Positions 24,593 through 37,674 of a DNA stretch of 64,000 nt are shown in pieces. Position 1 is the first letter of the stretch. Each line of letters begins with the position of its first letter. The translations under genes and the position numbers were made by a program. Source of the DNA: Periplaneta americana. Its lineage: Eukaryota > Arthropoda > Insecta > Blattodea > Blattidae. Location of the stretch: contig NC_091124.1 of assembly GCF_040183065.1 (NCBI RefSeq), positions 96,862,501 through 96,926,500 of the forward strand, given 5' to 3'. Under the pieces are notes generated by a model that ran no database searches, was not told where the DNA came from, and saw only the letters and a program-made list of their open reading frames with translations.

Positions 24593-25748
24593 CAGCGTTT
24601 CTCAAACTATGGTTCGCGGACCACCTGTGGTCCTCGAGGTCTGTCCTTGTGGTCCTTCAAAAAAGACAGAAGAAAAAATAAAATTCAAACGAACTGTGTA
24701 TCACTCTATAACTAAAAATCTCAGAGTTTGGAAATGACACATGGCAATTGCCTTTCACTTTTTATGTCAATGCTGACAGTTTATTAAATTTATTACCCTA
24801 TCCGTCTACTGACTTCCCACTCTACTCTCAACAACAAAAGAGGGATTTAAAGCACTATAAACATGGTGTTCCTCGCCATCTTTTCCCTGCACATCTGGCG
24901 CCGCCCCTGTAACCCACCCAGGGACCACCCAAATTCATAACAGAGGATCGAACCTTTCCAAGTATTTATGACTTTCTTAATAGTTTTGCCGACATTCAGT
25001 TTGCACATTGAATGGTCACGTACTGTACGTCATACACCAATAATACAACTCTGAGGTCACAATTTGAAACTTATTTTCCAAGTAAATATGACGAATTTGC
25101 ATGGGTTCGTGATCATTTTCATTGCGATATTGAAAATAACAAACTTTCATTGAGTGAAAGAGAACAGTTAATTGAACTCTCGAATGAGACCGAACTTAAA
25201 ATGAAATTCCAAGCGGAAGGTGTGGTTAATTTCTGGACCTCATCACAAGTGAAAAGAGAATATAGTGAACTGTACAATGGTGCTTTACAGATTATAATTC
25301 AGTTTGTTTCTATGTATCTGTGTGAGATAACTCTAATAAAAACAAAGTAGGCTTCCGAAATCGACTCGATGTATGTGACGATCTCCGACTTAAGCTTACC
25401 AGCATAAGTCCAAATATAGAACTGTGCAAGAATCGGCAGGCTCATCCATCTCATTAATGTGAGTACCAACATTTATTTCTTTATTTTTTAGTTAATAAGT
25501 TAAAGGTTATCCAAACTTTAATAGCCTTGAATTATTAAAGAAACAAAAATGAATTTTCTTCTGTTAACATTAGCTTAATTAGTTAATGATAATATGAAAT
25601 TAATTTAATTAAATTAATTTTAATTAATTAATTCTATTTTAAAATGTAAGTATATTGATATTAAAATATAGTACAAAAATGATAAATTTGCTTTCGAAGG
25701 GAAAAAGAGTAAGATGGTCCCCACTTCAAAAACGTTTGAGAAACGCTG
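24593..25748 (+). mobile_element. Internally deleted hAT element (ZBED5/FAM200-like lineage)
   Basis: Both ends read CAGCGTTTCTCAAAC inward (15 bp, perfect) and the perfect 8-bp duplication GTGTAGAG flanks them (24585-24592, 25749-25756). The terminus fits the CAGNG-TTCTCAA class of hATs. The 1156-bp interior keeps only the last part of the transposase gene on the plus strand (about 24968-25457), so the element is non-autonomous. The unmutated duplication implies a fairly recent insertion; the gene fragment was already lost or decaying. Confidence 0.87.
24968..25457 (+). pseudogene. C-terminal hAT transposase fragment
   Basis: A 112-codon frame (25012-25350) includes FETYFPSKYDEFAWVRDHFH, VVNFWTSSQVKREYSELYNG and a decayed MYLCEITLIKTK, the hAT dimerisation block. 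After one frameshift at about 25346 it continues FRNRLDVCDDLRLKLTSISP then NIELCKNRQAHPSH and stops. From memory this matches the end of ZBED5/FAM200/SCAND3-like hAT transposases (YLCE-GFS-L--IKTKYRNRLDV-DDLR--L). The catalytic N-terminal part is missing. Confidence 0.82.
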
Positions 25749-25756
25749 GTGTAGAG

Positions 25757-27035
25757 TACAATACACTTAATTACTGAACATATTTATTTCTTATTTAATA
25801 TGTACGAATCAATTTGTGATGGAATTATGTCTATGAAATTATGAAGGAAGAGCTTAAAATTATATTTTAAATTAAATTATTACCATAAATTTTCATTGCA
25901 GCAAATAATGTTATAACGTGGTAGGACTATAATTTCTTTACTATATGATTCATTATAATGGTTTATTATACCGTGTGACACAAAGATCATTTGCCAAATG
26001 AAGAAAACAATATCATTTTGCTATGACAAATATAGTCATAGCAAATTACTTTCTTTCCATCTCTATTTCAAGTAAGTCAATCTATTACGTTCATTTTTTT
26101 CGGCTTTCCAACGTTTTTTAAAGTCGTGTTTTTCATTGGATGGTGTTTTATTTAGTCATTTGCTCTTCTGATATTACTTCTTAATATGTAAGTTACTTCA
26201 AATCCCTCAAATTAATTTGTTTTGTTTCATTCGGAATAAATAACAGACATAATAAAATGGTACCTGTAAAAAACAGACAGCGTAGAGTTATAACACAAGT
26301 TTTTCATTCATTCAAAGCTATTTTGAGTATGTTGCTCCTAGCGACATTATCATGAGAACGTTAAACCTGGGTAGATCATGAAGAACGCTGGATTCAGACT
26401 AAGATATACCAAATGGCCTACAACATACAAGATCGATGACAACCCGCATGGACCACGTCGAGGTATACTGTTTTCTGGAATATATTATTTTCAGTTCTTC
26501 TATCACTATCATTCACTTTTGCTGTCACGAGTTTCAGAGATTCGAAGAGTGAATGATATTACCAAAGGTAGAATTCAAGATTTTATACCTACTAGTGTGG
26601 AACATTCTGGTTCATAAGATGTTTAATCGATTACACGTTTCCGTTTTAAAGCAGTATTAATTACAACCTTCTAAAATCGACTGCTGAGTTCGACATTAAA
26701 GAGTAGGAAGAGAAAAACCGGGACTCGAACTTTCACAGGCAGTCGAAATATTCATAGAACCCATTACTCTAGTTAAGAGCCTTTAACTGTCTTGAGAGAT
26801 CCGCGTGTTAGAATTAGTGTTTCTTTACTCAAACGCATCATATGAATCAGTATATTAATCAGTTAACCCGTTTATATCTATTTATTATTATTTTAGCTGT
26901 CTTCAGTCATTATTAAAACTAAACTACAAACGTTTCGAGTTAGACAACATCAGCGACGAAAAGTGTCTACCCACAGTTCTGATGTACGTGATGTCTAAAA
27001 CAATTTGTGGACGGCTTGAGTTAGACACTCTGTAT
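25757..27035. other. AT-rich spacer
   Basis: A 29-nt hairpin at about 26017-26045 (TTTGCTATGAC arms) is the only structure I noted. At 27020-27036 the text GAGTTAGACACTCTG looks like an inward-reading foldback terminus, but I found no partner. Confidence 0.45.
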
Positions 27036-27299
27036 AACATATTACTGTACTGCATTCCTGTGCAATACCCTTAGGTATACATGACTAGGTTTGCATATAT
27101 AAAATTTATTCTTCTTACTGCAACTACAAAGAACAATACCGCAAAGATTCAAAATGTGTTTCCTTTACTTGAAGACAGAGTCTCACTCGGTCCTTACATT
27201 TCTTTGTCGCTCTTAAAGTGTTGCTTATGGTATGTAGTGGATAATAGGTCTGCGTCTTTATTTCAATTCATCTAAAGGTATAGGCTATGTCTGAAAAAG

Positions 27300-27558
27300 T
27301 TTTTTTCACATATTCGCACAGAAAATTGTAGAGGTGTGAGGTCTGGTGACCGTGGAGGCCATGATTGAGGTATATCTCTTCCAGTTCAGTGCACATCGAA
27401 AACATTATTTAATTTCTCACTGACTGTCATAGTATAATGTGTTATGATCCCATCTAGCTGAAAATACATTCTCATCCGTTTATTCAATGGTAAATCTTAT
27501 AGGAGGTACATTACAAAACTGTCTAGCAATTCGTCAGATGTGTAATGGTTCACGCTTC

Positions 27559-27638
<80 letters not shown>

Positions 27639-27780
27639 CCACAATCATATCGGATAGTATTGCACACCATTACTTTTTCAGCACAAGAGTTATTAGATTC
27701 AAGCATTCATCTTTGGTCTTCTTTGGACTAATATCGTGCAGTTTGTGTAGGAACATATTCAGAAAGAAAGGCATTCGTCA
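27300..27780 (-). pseudogene. Mariner-type transposase relic interrupted by (TA)n
   Basis: On the minus strand the part before 27400 gives PQSWPPRSPDLTPLQFSV, a clear match to the WPPRSPDLTPLDFFLWG block of mariner-type transposases. Beyond the (TA)n tract (27563-27635) the text TDECLSF and ILVQRRPKMNA may correspond to the SDEAHFSL...ENP region, less certainly. Frames are broken and element ends were not found. Confidence 0.5.
27563..27635. repeat. (TA)n microsatellite
   Basis: About 36 TA units with a single G interruption near 27596. It lies within a mariner transposase relic. Confidence 0.95.
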
Positions 27781-28159
27781 CTGAATAAAACATACTGAAG
27801 GAAGGATTGGTCTATACACAAACACTGCATGATCCAGTTGAAGTAAGCTTCCATCTTCCTTGTATCATCTTGTATTGTGTGTACATCGTAGGGATGGAAA
27901 CGTGCCGATTTCAGATTCTCTACTAACACCACTCTCTCGGTCTACGTATCGCACTGAGCTTTCGGGGTTGACTGCCATCTTTGCAATCACATTCATTGAT
28001 TATTGTTCGTCGGTAGCCGATTTAGGACTAACACTTCGTATCACGTTACCGCGCTATACTTTATTTCTTTTTTAGATTAAAAAACTACATGTACATTGTT
28101 ATGATTGTTTTGGAATATCTAGATGACGATGATACTCGTCTGCAGCTTCTCTTGTTGTG

Positions 28160-29560
28160 TGATTGTCCCCAAAGAATAGTACTAGCTGCAGTCCCTCTTC
28201 GGGAGCTAACATGTTCGCCTCTTCAACTCTCAATCAATATCAATTACAACTCAAAGTAGTAATGATATCTCCATTAGCTCTCAGTAACTTCAACCATAGA
28301 TGAAACGAACACTAACTTTAGCTTGTCATTTACCATGCCCTACTTCACGATTAAATAAAAATAACATACATATTAACGAAATATAGCAGAAATTTCCTAA
28401 TATAATAATACCCAATTGATAGAGTGGAATTACATTACTGCATAGTATTTCAATTACCTTCTTTCTCCATATAGCTTAAATTGTTCGGCCAATTGTCACA
28501 CTTTAGTGAGCACAGTTTACAGCAATCTCTTCTTTATGTGAATTCTTTTTCCATTGCATGTGATTACGTCGTCGGCGGAGAGTATTTTAATATAAACACT
28601 AGTGATACCTCACTTCAATTACTGTGAAATTCTGTTTACTGACCTAAGAGCTACTTTGGAGCAGAGACTGCACTGTGTTCATTAATATGTCCGTCAGCCC
28701 CGTCTCTGGTATTCGCTGGGCTGATCATGTAACACCATCCCTCGAAATGTCCTGTCTTCGTCCAGATCAAGAAGATGATAGAAAAATCCGCTGTCTTTCC
28801 CTCTTTCATATAGTGAATTTATCCACTCATTTCTATTTCGCGTTCCGTTTTAAAAATTCATTCACCCACCATAATTTAGACACACGGTCGCAGCACTCTT
28901 CAATATTATATGCATGACATCCCACCGAACATCCTCATAATCAACTTCTTTTACTGAGTTGTCTATGATTCGCGGAAAGAACGTTATTTACTAATCTCGT
29001 CAACCATGTTTGTTCTGCAAGAATTTTCAGTTTATCATTAAGTACTCGACAGTTTATGATGCCGAAGGTTTTCCTATAGTGTAGTCAATAAGAACTACGT
29101 AAAGTTTGACCCGGAGTTGTTGCAGATGTTCTAGGGTTTTTTCATCAAGCTTTCTACTGCCATTGTGGTAGACCTACCCCTACGGAATCCACACATCTCA
29201 TCTGGTAGTCTGTAGTGTAGTAATTCCTCAAGAATACTACCCGTTTTCAAAGATGTCCCTCTGTAAGATTGTGTGTTCCAGTGTCTCTCTTGCCCTTGTA
29301 CAACATCTTATCTGTTACGAGTCTCCAATCATAAGAAAAGTTTCCTTTCTCAAAACACTTCATTAGCGATGTTGGTGTTTCAGACAGTACTGGTAGGGAA
29401 GTTTTGAAATACTCTGCAAACAAGCCGTCTGGTCCCGTTGATCTACTTTATCACTGATCATACTTCATTAATGTAAATGGTGGACAGACGTTTCAATCCA
29501 CTGTTTTCGTCCGCTGCAGTCCTGTATATCGTGGGGCTACTATATTATTGACACGTTCAT
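28160..29560 (-). pseudogene. LINE reverse transcriptase relic
   Basis: The minus strand in shifting frames reads DGLFAEYFKTSLPVLSETPT, YDWRLVTDKMLYKGK, LPDEMCGFRRGRSTTMAVES, VKLYVVLIDYT and LTRLVNNVLSA, in that order from about 29450 to 28990. These are the successive motifs of non-LTR reverse transcriptases: DG---E, W----V--LYKGK, FGFR-GRST and VFVDY-KAFD. Text below 28990 is more decayed. Stops throughout make it non-functional. The clade was not determined. Confidence 0.72.
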
Positions 29561-29699
29561 CCCAGGTTACCTAAGCTTTATCAGCTGGGAAACGTGGTTG
29601 TCTAGGGGCAAAGGATGCAGTATGGATAGATAAGAATAATGCATTCCATTTGGCAAGTGAATTACGTCACAGTATTTCATCTCCTAGTTCAGTGGTCAT

Positions 29700-29860
29700 C
29701 ACCCTCGGGCTAGCGTCTCTTACCCGCGGATAAGAGAGGCACTATCGTGCATCCGTGGGTGCTGGCGGGTATGATTCCTCGCTCTTCCTTCTGCAAGACG
29801 ATGCATATTACGACACATTTCTTATCCGTTATGCAATTCAGCGAGTGCTGACGACCACTG
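29700..29860. mobile_element. Small hAT-type MITE
   Basis: The ends read CAGTGGTCATCA and, inverted, CAGTGGTCGTCA (11 of 12 identical). The 8-bp flanks TCCTAGTT and TCCTCTTT agree at 6 of 8. Length is 161 bp with higher GC than its surroundings and no ORF that belongs to it. CAGTGGT termini and an 8-bp duplication suit hAT. Confidence 0.6.
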
Positions 29861-29868
29861 TCCTCTTT

Positions 29869-31255
29869 TATAATATTATGACGTGTTTTAATGCCCGATC
29901 ACAATGTGGTAACACGCAAAAATACCACTCCACACATCATCTCTGTATTCCTCATCCTTCACTGTTCCTACTTCTCGTCTATTGACAAAACTAGTATAAA
30001 TCTCACAATGTGTAACTGTGTTAGTTTAGTGCCACTTGCTAGTGATTGATATAGAAAACATAGAATAATAGTTGTGGCAAAACAGAAGAACAAAAATGTC
30101 AACTGCCTCAGGAATTTCTCAACATCAAACGAAGAAACGCTGCAAATAGCCTATTTGTAACAGGAAAACTTCTAAAACCTCGCTCCTAGTTTCATATATT
30201 TCCATAAAATGTAAAATAACTTCTATACATCAGGCACAATCACTGTTTACAATCAAATAAAAGCTCAATTTTGTGGATAGATTTAAATATGATTATTTGA
30301 TGTCAAGAATCAGCTGTCTTCATTACGGTAGTCAACATTGATGCACTAGATGCACAAATTATTTTCAAAACCAAAACAAGTACATGATTCTACGGAGGTG
30401 TTTCATAGTACAAATGACTAAGATTTCTCACAAGATCTCACTTGTTGAAACGTGCTTTCGTCACAAATTTATCAGTATATTTACGACAGAAAATTAATCA
30501 TATAAAGGGAGAAAAAGTACCTCTTATAAACACAATACAAAATTCTCAATCCCCAAGAGTGCCTACTACTCTTAACAAACTCAGAATCAGAAGTTGCCTT
30601 TGAAAGATCTCTTATCTGATACTAAATTAAAATCGTATTGGCATTATCTCTTAATAGTAAAGAAATTGTACGTTCAATTCAATTATTCGAGTTAAAAGTG
30701 GAAAATCTTTCCCAAAAATTATTAGTATAATGCAACAGAATGTATGAAACCCATAAATATAAGACTAGACAGAAATAAAGAGTACCTACTGTTCTACAAA
30801 GAACAACAGATTCACAACTCACCGTTCTGAGATCTCATGCCTGAAACTAATGTAAAATATGAATAGGATCATCTCTTTATAATAATGAAACTGTGTTACA
30901 GATTCAGTGATTTCAGTTAATTAAAATTGAAAATAACCACCATAATGACTGATATGATGCAACAGAACGTAGAAAATCCATAAATGCAAGACGTGCAAGA
31001 AATAAAGAACCTACATTATTAAAATCAGAATGCGAAACCTTAAGTCCATGCAAATAATAAACGTATTCAAGGGCCTCAGAAAGCGATGGTATTAGATCCT
31101 ATGATATGCTTTGAAAAAAAAAAAAACACAATTCAGGCACAGCAGATAAATAATAACAAACGAACTAAGTATGTATCTTGCCTTCCACACCTCAGTGAAA
31201 AGTATTGCATTCCGTTTTAGAACTGGCGTTATATGTAAACATAAATTTTTGTTGA
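29869..31255. other. AT-rich spacer
   Basis: Nothing recognised. The segment has several TGAAACCCATAAAT/AGAAATAAAGA-like near-repeats between 30.7 and 31.0 kb, which may be an old tandem duplication. Confidence 0.4.
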
Positions 31256-31261
31256 AATGCA

Positions 31262-32487
31262 CACGGACATCATTTTATTTTTTCTTCAATTTTTATTATA
31301 CCTGAGTTTTTGAATGTATTTCACTCTTACTCCTTCTACTAGTAAACTTCCACCCGTCCTCCACACAGAATCAAGGCCGCATATGCAGTCAAAGTCGTCT
31401 TACGGTCCCAGTATACAGTACCGAGTGAGTGAGTATAGTACGTTCCAGATATATAATCGTATTTTCCAGTGAATAAAGTGCATCCATTATTGAATCATAT
31501 TTTCGCACAGGTACCGTGTCCGTTTGGTTACGTCGCTTCCCGGTTTCTCCCACCCGTTTCTGCTGGTCCCCCTGTAAAGGCTAGTGGCTGGGCTGTCAGC
31601 TCTTTCTGGAAACATTTGCTTTCAGGAATTGGACGTCTACGTAATAGTATACAATTGTTTAAAGTAATTTAAATAAAAAGGCCTCGTTAAGTAACTGTCA
31701 CGTGATTTCCCCTCTTTCTACGACCTTGCGACATAAGTATTTGAACGGACAGGAGATAGCAATCTGAGTAAATTTATCTGTGCGAATCGAGCAGAAGTGA
31801 AGATTGAATTTACAATACGTAAGTAAGGTACAAAATTATTTTAAGAGGCACAGGATTATGCCCCGGGCATGTCGACTGTTGTTTTGCATTATTTCTTTTG
31901 GGGTTACTGTAAAACAGTTGTGTTTGTTAAACAGCCTACAACAATAGAAGAATATTAAAGAATTACATTCCAGAAACAATATGTTCAATTTCAGAAGATA
32001 TGCCTAAAAACGTTTCCGATACGCCTAATATGCACACAAAAGAACTGAAGCCCGTATGGAAATTAACGGCCATTATTTTCAACAATTTATTTAAGTATCC
32101 AGATTTTGATTATTTTTCAATTTAAATGCATTCTTCATATTGTATGCCAATGTGCTGTAGATAGTATATTAAGGTACATTGCATAATAAATACGTCCACC
32201 TGGATAGTTCAGTTAGTGAGTAAAAACACTTATTGTTAATACTATACTGCATTTTTGAGTAAATAAAAATCTAACGAAAATTATCAAACAGAAAATCGTT
32301 ATAGTTCCTAGTTTACATAAATGGATGTACTATTTTTCTTCCTTCCTATACCTAATAAAGTGATTTGTTTGTATCAAACTCCGGTCGTGGAAGGGGGTAA
32401 CATGTGTTTTCTGTTCTCCACCATTAATCCAAAGGTATAGCGAGATTAATATAAGAAGTGTTAGTAAAAAACAAAATGATGACCCGG
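31262..32487. mobile_element. TIR element family C, copy 1
   Basis: The left end (CACGGACATCATTTTATTTT) and right end in reverse complement (CCGGGTCATCATTTTGTTTT) are diverged inverted repeats. Segment for segment the element matches the inverted copy at 57756-58864, for example GTACC-GAGTTTTTGAATGTA near one end and AGTAACTGTCACGTGATTTC with GGCCTCGTTAAGTA in the middle. No transposase is recognisable in either copy. At 1226 bp it is about 100 bp longer than the other copy and more diverged at its ends. Confidence 0.72.
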
Positions 32488-32489
32488 TA

Positions 32490-33585
32490 CATATTTGTAA
32501 TTCCGGATCCTAGTGTTCAACCTCACATGAGGACGGATGCGTTTGAATAAACCTTAGTAGTATTTTTACATATTTAAATATAATGTAAAATTTAATCGAA
32601 TGAGAAAGTCATTGAGTTCTAAATCTGCTTAAATATTTTAATGTGATGGTAATGGTCTGTGGCCAAGCATTAAGTAACAAAATTATTTGCGTTAACTTTG
32701 CAACTTTAGCCATTATCTATTAAGGCGACGAGCTACTGTGTTTTGCAATTTCTACAATATGCTTGTGAATTCTTCTTCAGTTAGATACCTTTACTGCTAA
32801 ATTACATGTGCATACCTTTCCTCAGAATTGTATGTTGAAAAATATTTCCAGAAAAGTAATAGGCCTACATATTTTTATTTAATAATTTATATTTCTAGTA
32901 AACATTTATCTGAGCCTCACATAAAGAAAATCAATTTCCTAAAAAATCTTTGCAATCTGTGTCTCGGAAAAAAGTAGCATTGGTGAAATGCGTGGTTATA
33001 ATAGTTTCAGCCGCCAAGAACACTCTTCGTTCCACTACGATAGCTAATATTATATTGCAGAGTGAATATTTATACAATATATAATTTCGCTCTTCTACAT
33101 TCAATTATAAAACCATTCCACATAACCTCAAAGCTGAAAATGGTTGTGTGCAGGTGTTAATTGAAGTCATTATTAGTCAGAGCACTCTGTACATGACAAC
33201 TCGAACTAGATTCATATTTAAAATTAACTTTAGCCTCATACACTAAACGTAGGGGGAAATTTTAATTAAAAAGTTAATTTCAAAGACCACAAACAATTGC
33301 TGTGCCAATTTTGGTTTACTAACTATTCAAACAATTATATTTTCCCAGTTTAATTAACAATATCAAAACCATGAAATACTGTAGATGTCTTTCGCCTATT
33401 TCTATACGTTTAATTATTTTGACTTACTATGATTCAGCGTCGTTAAGTATTACATTCAAGGACTCGTAGGACCCATTAGGACATTTTACAGTCCAGCATT
33501 TAATTTGGTTATTATTTTCTTTGAATATATTCTTTGTGTCTGTATATTACGTACATGGTAAGTAGGCCTACATGGTCTCTCCGTC
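32490..33585. other. AT-rich spacer
   Basis: No features supported. Confidence 0.5.
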
Positions 33586-33932
33586 ACTGGCAGTACACGG
33601 CGCATAGATGTAATAGCTTTCAAGGAATCTACAAGATCTGGATTCATAATTGATCCCACTGTGCGTTTCGAAACGAATGAGGAACAGCCAGCAGAAGTGG
33701 ATGAGGAAAAAAAGTCTATCTACAATCCTACCATTCCATATTACCTCCAAAAGTAGCAGCTAGAAGAACTTGAAATAATCAGACTTATGGTTGGAGCAAG
33801 AGGTACCGCTACTCTCTTCATGAAAGACGTGTTTAAGAGGCTTGGAATACCTACATCTATTATTCCGATTGTTACTTTAGCTGCATTTAAAGGATCAATT
33901 GCTCTCCTGAAGCATCACCTATATTCGAAATG
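33586..33932 (+). pseudogene. LINE-encoded C-terminal fragment with one stop
   Basis: One frame reads RRIDVIAFKESTRSGFIIDP, TVRFETNEEQPAEVDEEKKS, IYNPTIPYYLQK, a TAG stop, then QLEELEIIRLMVGARGTATL and GSIALLKHHLYSK ending in TGA. I recognise this as the C-terminal region found in many insect LINE-derived proteins (ILDPTIRFE...EEKK-IYEPTVPYYLQKY...MVGARGT...ALKGSI-LLKHHLYS). Only the amber codon breaks it. It is 5'-truncated and has no visible ends, so I list it as a fragment. Confidence 0.75.
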
Positions 33933-34786
33933 AAACCAAGTTCATTAGCATTCTTTGCTTTTTTGTAACACTTACCTCTCTAAAATTAGGTATATTTCCA
34001 CCAGTCACAAAATGTATTTGCAGCTATGTACTTGTAAACATTTATATGGTTAAGTACTCTTTGTCCCTTGTGGTAGCTCACGAATAGTGAGAAGATTTCT
34101 ATATTTTTGTAAAAATAAATTATTGTACCCTGTGACCTGTAAAGTTCCTGCCTGAATCAACAATAGATATTCACAAAGTAGCAAGATTCACAGATCTGGT
34201 CGTCAGAAAGACAAGGGAAACCACTTAAAACCAAAGAGTACATATAAGAAAAAGTATTCAGTGAATAGAACAAGAAGAAATTTACAATTTAACTGATCAT
34301 GATGATGATAGTGATGACTTTGATCATGATGAGGACGACGACAATGATGATGATAGAAAATTAAGTCTATAATAATTAGGTTCTTTTGACTGTTTCGTTT
34401 GCAGCCTTCTCAAAATGTTCAACTAATATTAGACAAATAATAGTGTTGGTAGTGTAGTGGTAGTGATAGTAATCATTTTGCGACAAGTAAAAATTCATTG
34501 TGAGAGGGAGACGGGCGACAAATTTTGCTTTGCGTTCTCTAATACAGGCACGATTCCTCATGAAGTCATGCTGAGAATTTTATCGTCTTTTAAAATCTAT
34601 CATCTCCGACTCGTCTCAACCCACAAAATGTTGTATCCTACGGCTAGAATTGTAACCTCTACACTACCGAGGATACTATAACAACTGCTTTGCACGCGTT
34701 ATTCGTATTGATAAGAAAACTATTTAACACTCATTTACAAAAATTCACTTTGCTTTCGGGCTTGTCCGGTTGTAATTCATGCACTT
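33933..34786. other. Spacer with a GAT-rich patch
   Basis: 34291-34360 is rich in GATGAT/GACGAC units, a degenerate trinucleotide repeat. Nothing else recognised. Confidence 0.5.
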
Positions 34787-34862
34787 GTTATATGCAATAG
34801 AAGTGATATAATACAGTTATATGTTCATATAACTGTATTATATCACTTCTATTGCATATAAC
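34787..34862. repeat. Perfect palindrome, 37-bp arms with a TT centre
   Basis: The left arm (34787-34823, beginning GTTATATGCAATAGAAGTGA) and right arm (34826-34862, beginning CATATAACTGTATTATATCA) are exact reverse complements over all 37 bases, separated only by TT. No second copy is visible in the window, and I see no target duplication. It could be a very young MITE, an inverted duplication from replication-fork switching, or an assembly artefact. A 2-nt loop does not suit a microRNA precursor. Confidence 0.95.
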
Positions 34863-35563
34863 TATCCCACTCATGAACACTGTTGTATCTGACCTAACTT
34901 ATGTAATTTAATCATGCAGTTGTGTTCTCTTATATAAATGCAATTCAAGTAACTTCAAAATACCTTACAAAGATTTGGTTATTCGTTTGTCTCCTTCTTC
35001 ATCATATTCTCAAGGAGTAAGACTTCTTGGCATGTGGACAGAAAGACACAGTCACCGCTTGTGTCAAATTTTTATGAAAGATAATTACTCGAAACTATCT
35101 GTTTCACTGAACTCAAATCCGAAGAATTAAAATAGGGTATTTAATCTTTAAGTAGAATATAAAATATATAATATTGCTGAAAATAAAAGAAGCGTATCCT
35201 ATGAGACATCGAGATGCAGCAATATTGAACGAAATCGTCAAATATATATATTAGAACAGAAAACATTATAGCCTTTTACCAGAGTGGTGACGAGCATTGC
35301 TACTTTAGGAATTTCATTTGTTGTATCCTGAAAGATTGTCTCAGTTATAACACTCAATTTTACTCCCTCCGGATCAGGAGACTAAAACAATATCGTGAGT
35401 TTCTCTTCTCTAAAAGACGAACTATCAAAACTCCTTCCTGTAATAGGTATGTGGATGTCCACAGAATAAATTATTTTCACAACTTCCTAATATCAACAAT
35501 AAAGAAATATGCTTAGAATTTCATGACAATCCATTTAACATTTTAAAACATTTAAAGTATTCT
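34863..35563. other. AT-rich spacer
   Basis: No recognisable features. Confidence 0.5.
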
Positions 35564-35777
35564 GCTCATGGCAGGTCTTTCACTGCAAATCCAGCATTCT
35601 TCGATCTTTTCTATTTTCTGCCTTCCTCTTAGTCTCTCCATGCCATCCACATATCTTAATGTCGTCTATCATCTGATATATCTTCTTCTGCCCCGAACTC
35701 TTCTCCCGTTCACCATTTAGGCCTATTCCAGTGCATCCTTCAGTAGGTAGTTTCTTCTCTGCCAGTGACCAACCCAA
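35564..35777 (-). mobile_element. LINE 3' fragment
   Basis: The minus strand reads SLAEKKLPTEGCTGIGLNGE, then IYQMIDDIKICGWHGETKRK, AENRKDRRMLDLQ and a stop. It is the same LINE C-terminus as at 10101-10391, 47445-47850 and 61785-61985. The preserved 65-codon frame shows moderate age. Confidence 0.75.
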
Positions 35778-37455
35778 TTCCCTTTTCTCTTTGTGATCAG
35801 TTTGAGCATAATTCTTTCTTCACCCACTCTTTCCAACACAACTTCACTTCTTATTCTGCCTGTTCACTTCACACGCTCCTTTTTTTTTTTCTTAATTCAC
35901 ATTTCAAATGCTTCTATTCTTTTCCCTTCGTTAACATTATGAATTTCAATATAAATATTTTGGTAAATAGCAAATTTTTATTGATAATAATTACAGTGTT
36001 AGAATAGCTATGTAAGTAATGTGAGTTTGTGATAAGTAAATTACTTATACGTACTTAGCCTGTCAAATTTATAAAGGAAATTAAATATGTTACTTTTTAT
36101 AATTATACAGAACGTCTCTTTGTACAAAGTAAAAAATGAAAGATTATCTTCGTATTTATTTCTAGAAGATATGATTTCATTTACCTAAGTTTTTTTTTTT
36201 TTTAAATATAGTTCAAGAAAATAGGCTATACAAAGAGGATTTTATTCGCAACACGATTGGAAAACTGCTTTAATGTGAAATGAAAAAAAAATACATATAT
36301 ATTATGTTTCTTTGATCTAAACTGATCGTTTTGGCTCAAATTTATTTTAAAATGACAGAAATCCTCTAAATTTACAATGAGAAAAAGTGTATTAAAGAGC
36401 AGGTGCACGCAATATTCTTTTGACACAAAATTACATAACTTGTAGTGTAAAATGTACTACAAGACAAGTTTTGTTATTTACTTGGCACTGATTACTTTGT
36501 CTAGCGAACTAGAACAGATTAAACAGTTTATCCAACACATTTACGGGATAATGTACAGAATCTTATGTTTTCAATAATTATCTACATAAGAGCATATGAA
36601 TAACTTCTTTACTATTGTTATTTGCATGATGAATTTCTTTTTAACAGCTTCTATTATAATATCTTAATATGGACAAGCACACGAACAACATTTAAATCGT
36701 AGCAAAAAATCTAGAAAAATCAAAAGGGAGAGAACGAATCGCGCTGTTCATAATAAGCTTGGCTGACCAAATACAACTGAATCTTCAAACAAAATACATA
36801 GATCGTAACTCCATTCAGACTCCCGAGAGAGTACTTTTTTGTTCGGAAAAATTTATGGGATTTCCTCTCACAGAGTTTATACGCGCATTGTGCCTTTGTA
36901 GAGCCAGTCGATGGTATTGAAATGGTTATTCTGTTAAAGGGAACCCATATCCATTGGTGCGGAATATCAGGTAACGCGTTTCTGTTGAGTGCTTTCGTCG
37001 AAACCCCGCCTGGATCATTGTCTTAACAACAATGTCAGAAATACACTTGTAATTAAAAACTCAGAAATTTATGTCTACAGGAAAAAAGTATATTTCACGC
37101 TCAGAACGTTATATTGTATAATAATCAGTAAAATTTGTCAAAGAACAGAGTCTAATATTGAGTAAAAACAAATCAGCCTTAGGGTCCTTCAAGTACTAAT
37201 TATAGTTTCCATATTGAACTAGCATTACGGAAACATCCATGTATTTTTTTATCATAAGAGCAATGATTTAATTGCGTATGGCTGAGATTATTACATTTTA
37301 CAACAAATAAAGTTTGTCATTCAGTAAGCGTGTTTTAAATATGTTTGTACCAGTAATCCCAACAATAAATTACGAACTGTGAATTTATTCGCCTTCTCCT
37401 AAACACCACCAAAGTCAGTAATATCCACTCTACAGTATTTATTCAAAACCACCTT

Positions 37456-37495
<40 letters not shown>

Positions 37496-37670
37496 TTCAC
37501 CACCATTACAAACAATATCAGCAACACATTCACTATCACCAAATCACTATATCATTATCACTCAAAATAACATCGAGTCACCGTTGATACAGTTCTCACC
37601 AGGCATAAGATTCCACACACTTAGCAACCAATATACTCACGCATGTACTATACAATTCCTTAACCAAGTC
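35778..37670. other. AT-rich spacer with an (ATC)n tract
   Basis: An (ATC)n tract lies at 37459-37495, followed by loosely ATC/CAC-rich sequence to 37.56 kb. No gene or element end seen otherwise. Confidence 0.55.
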
Positions 37671-37674
37671 ATAC

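Noticed and set aside
26017-26045. Short hairpin with 11-bp arms
   Set aside because: Too short and isolated to call a MITE, terminator or small RNA.
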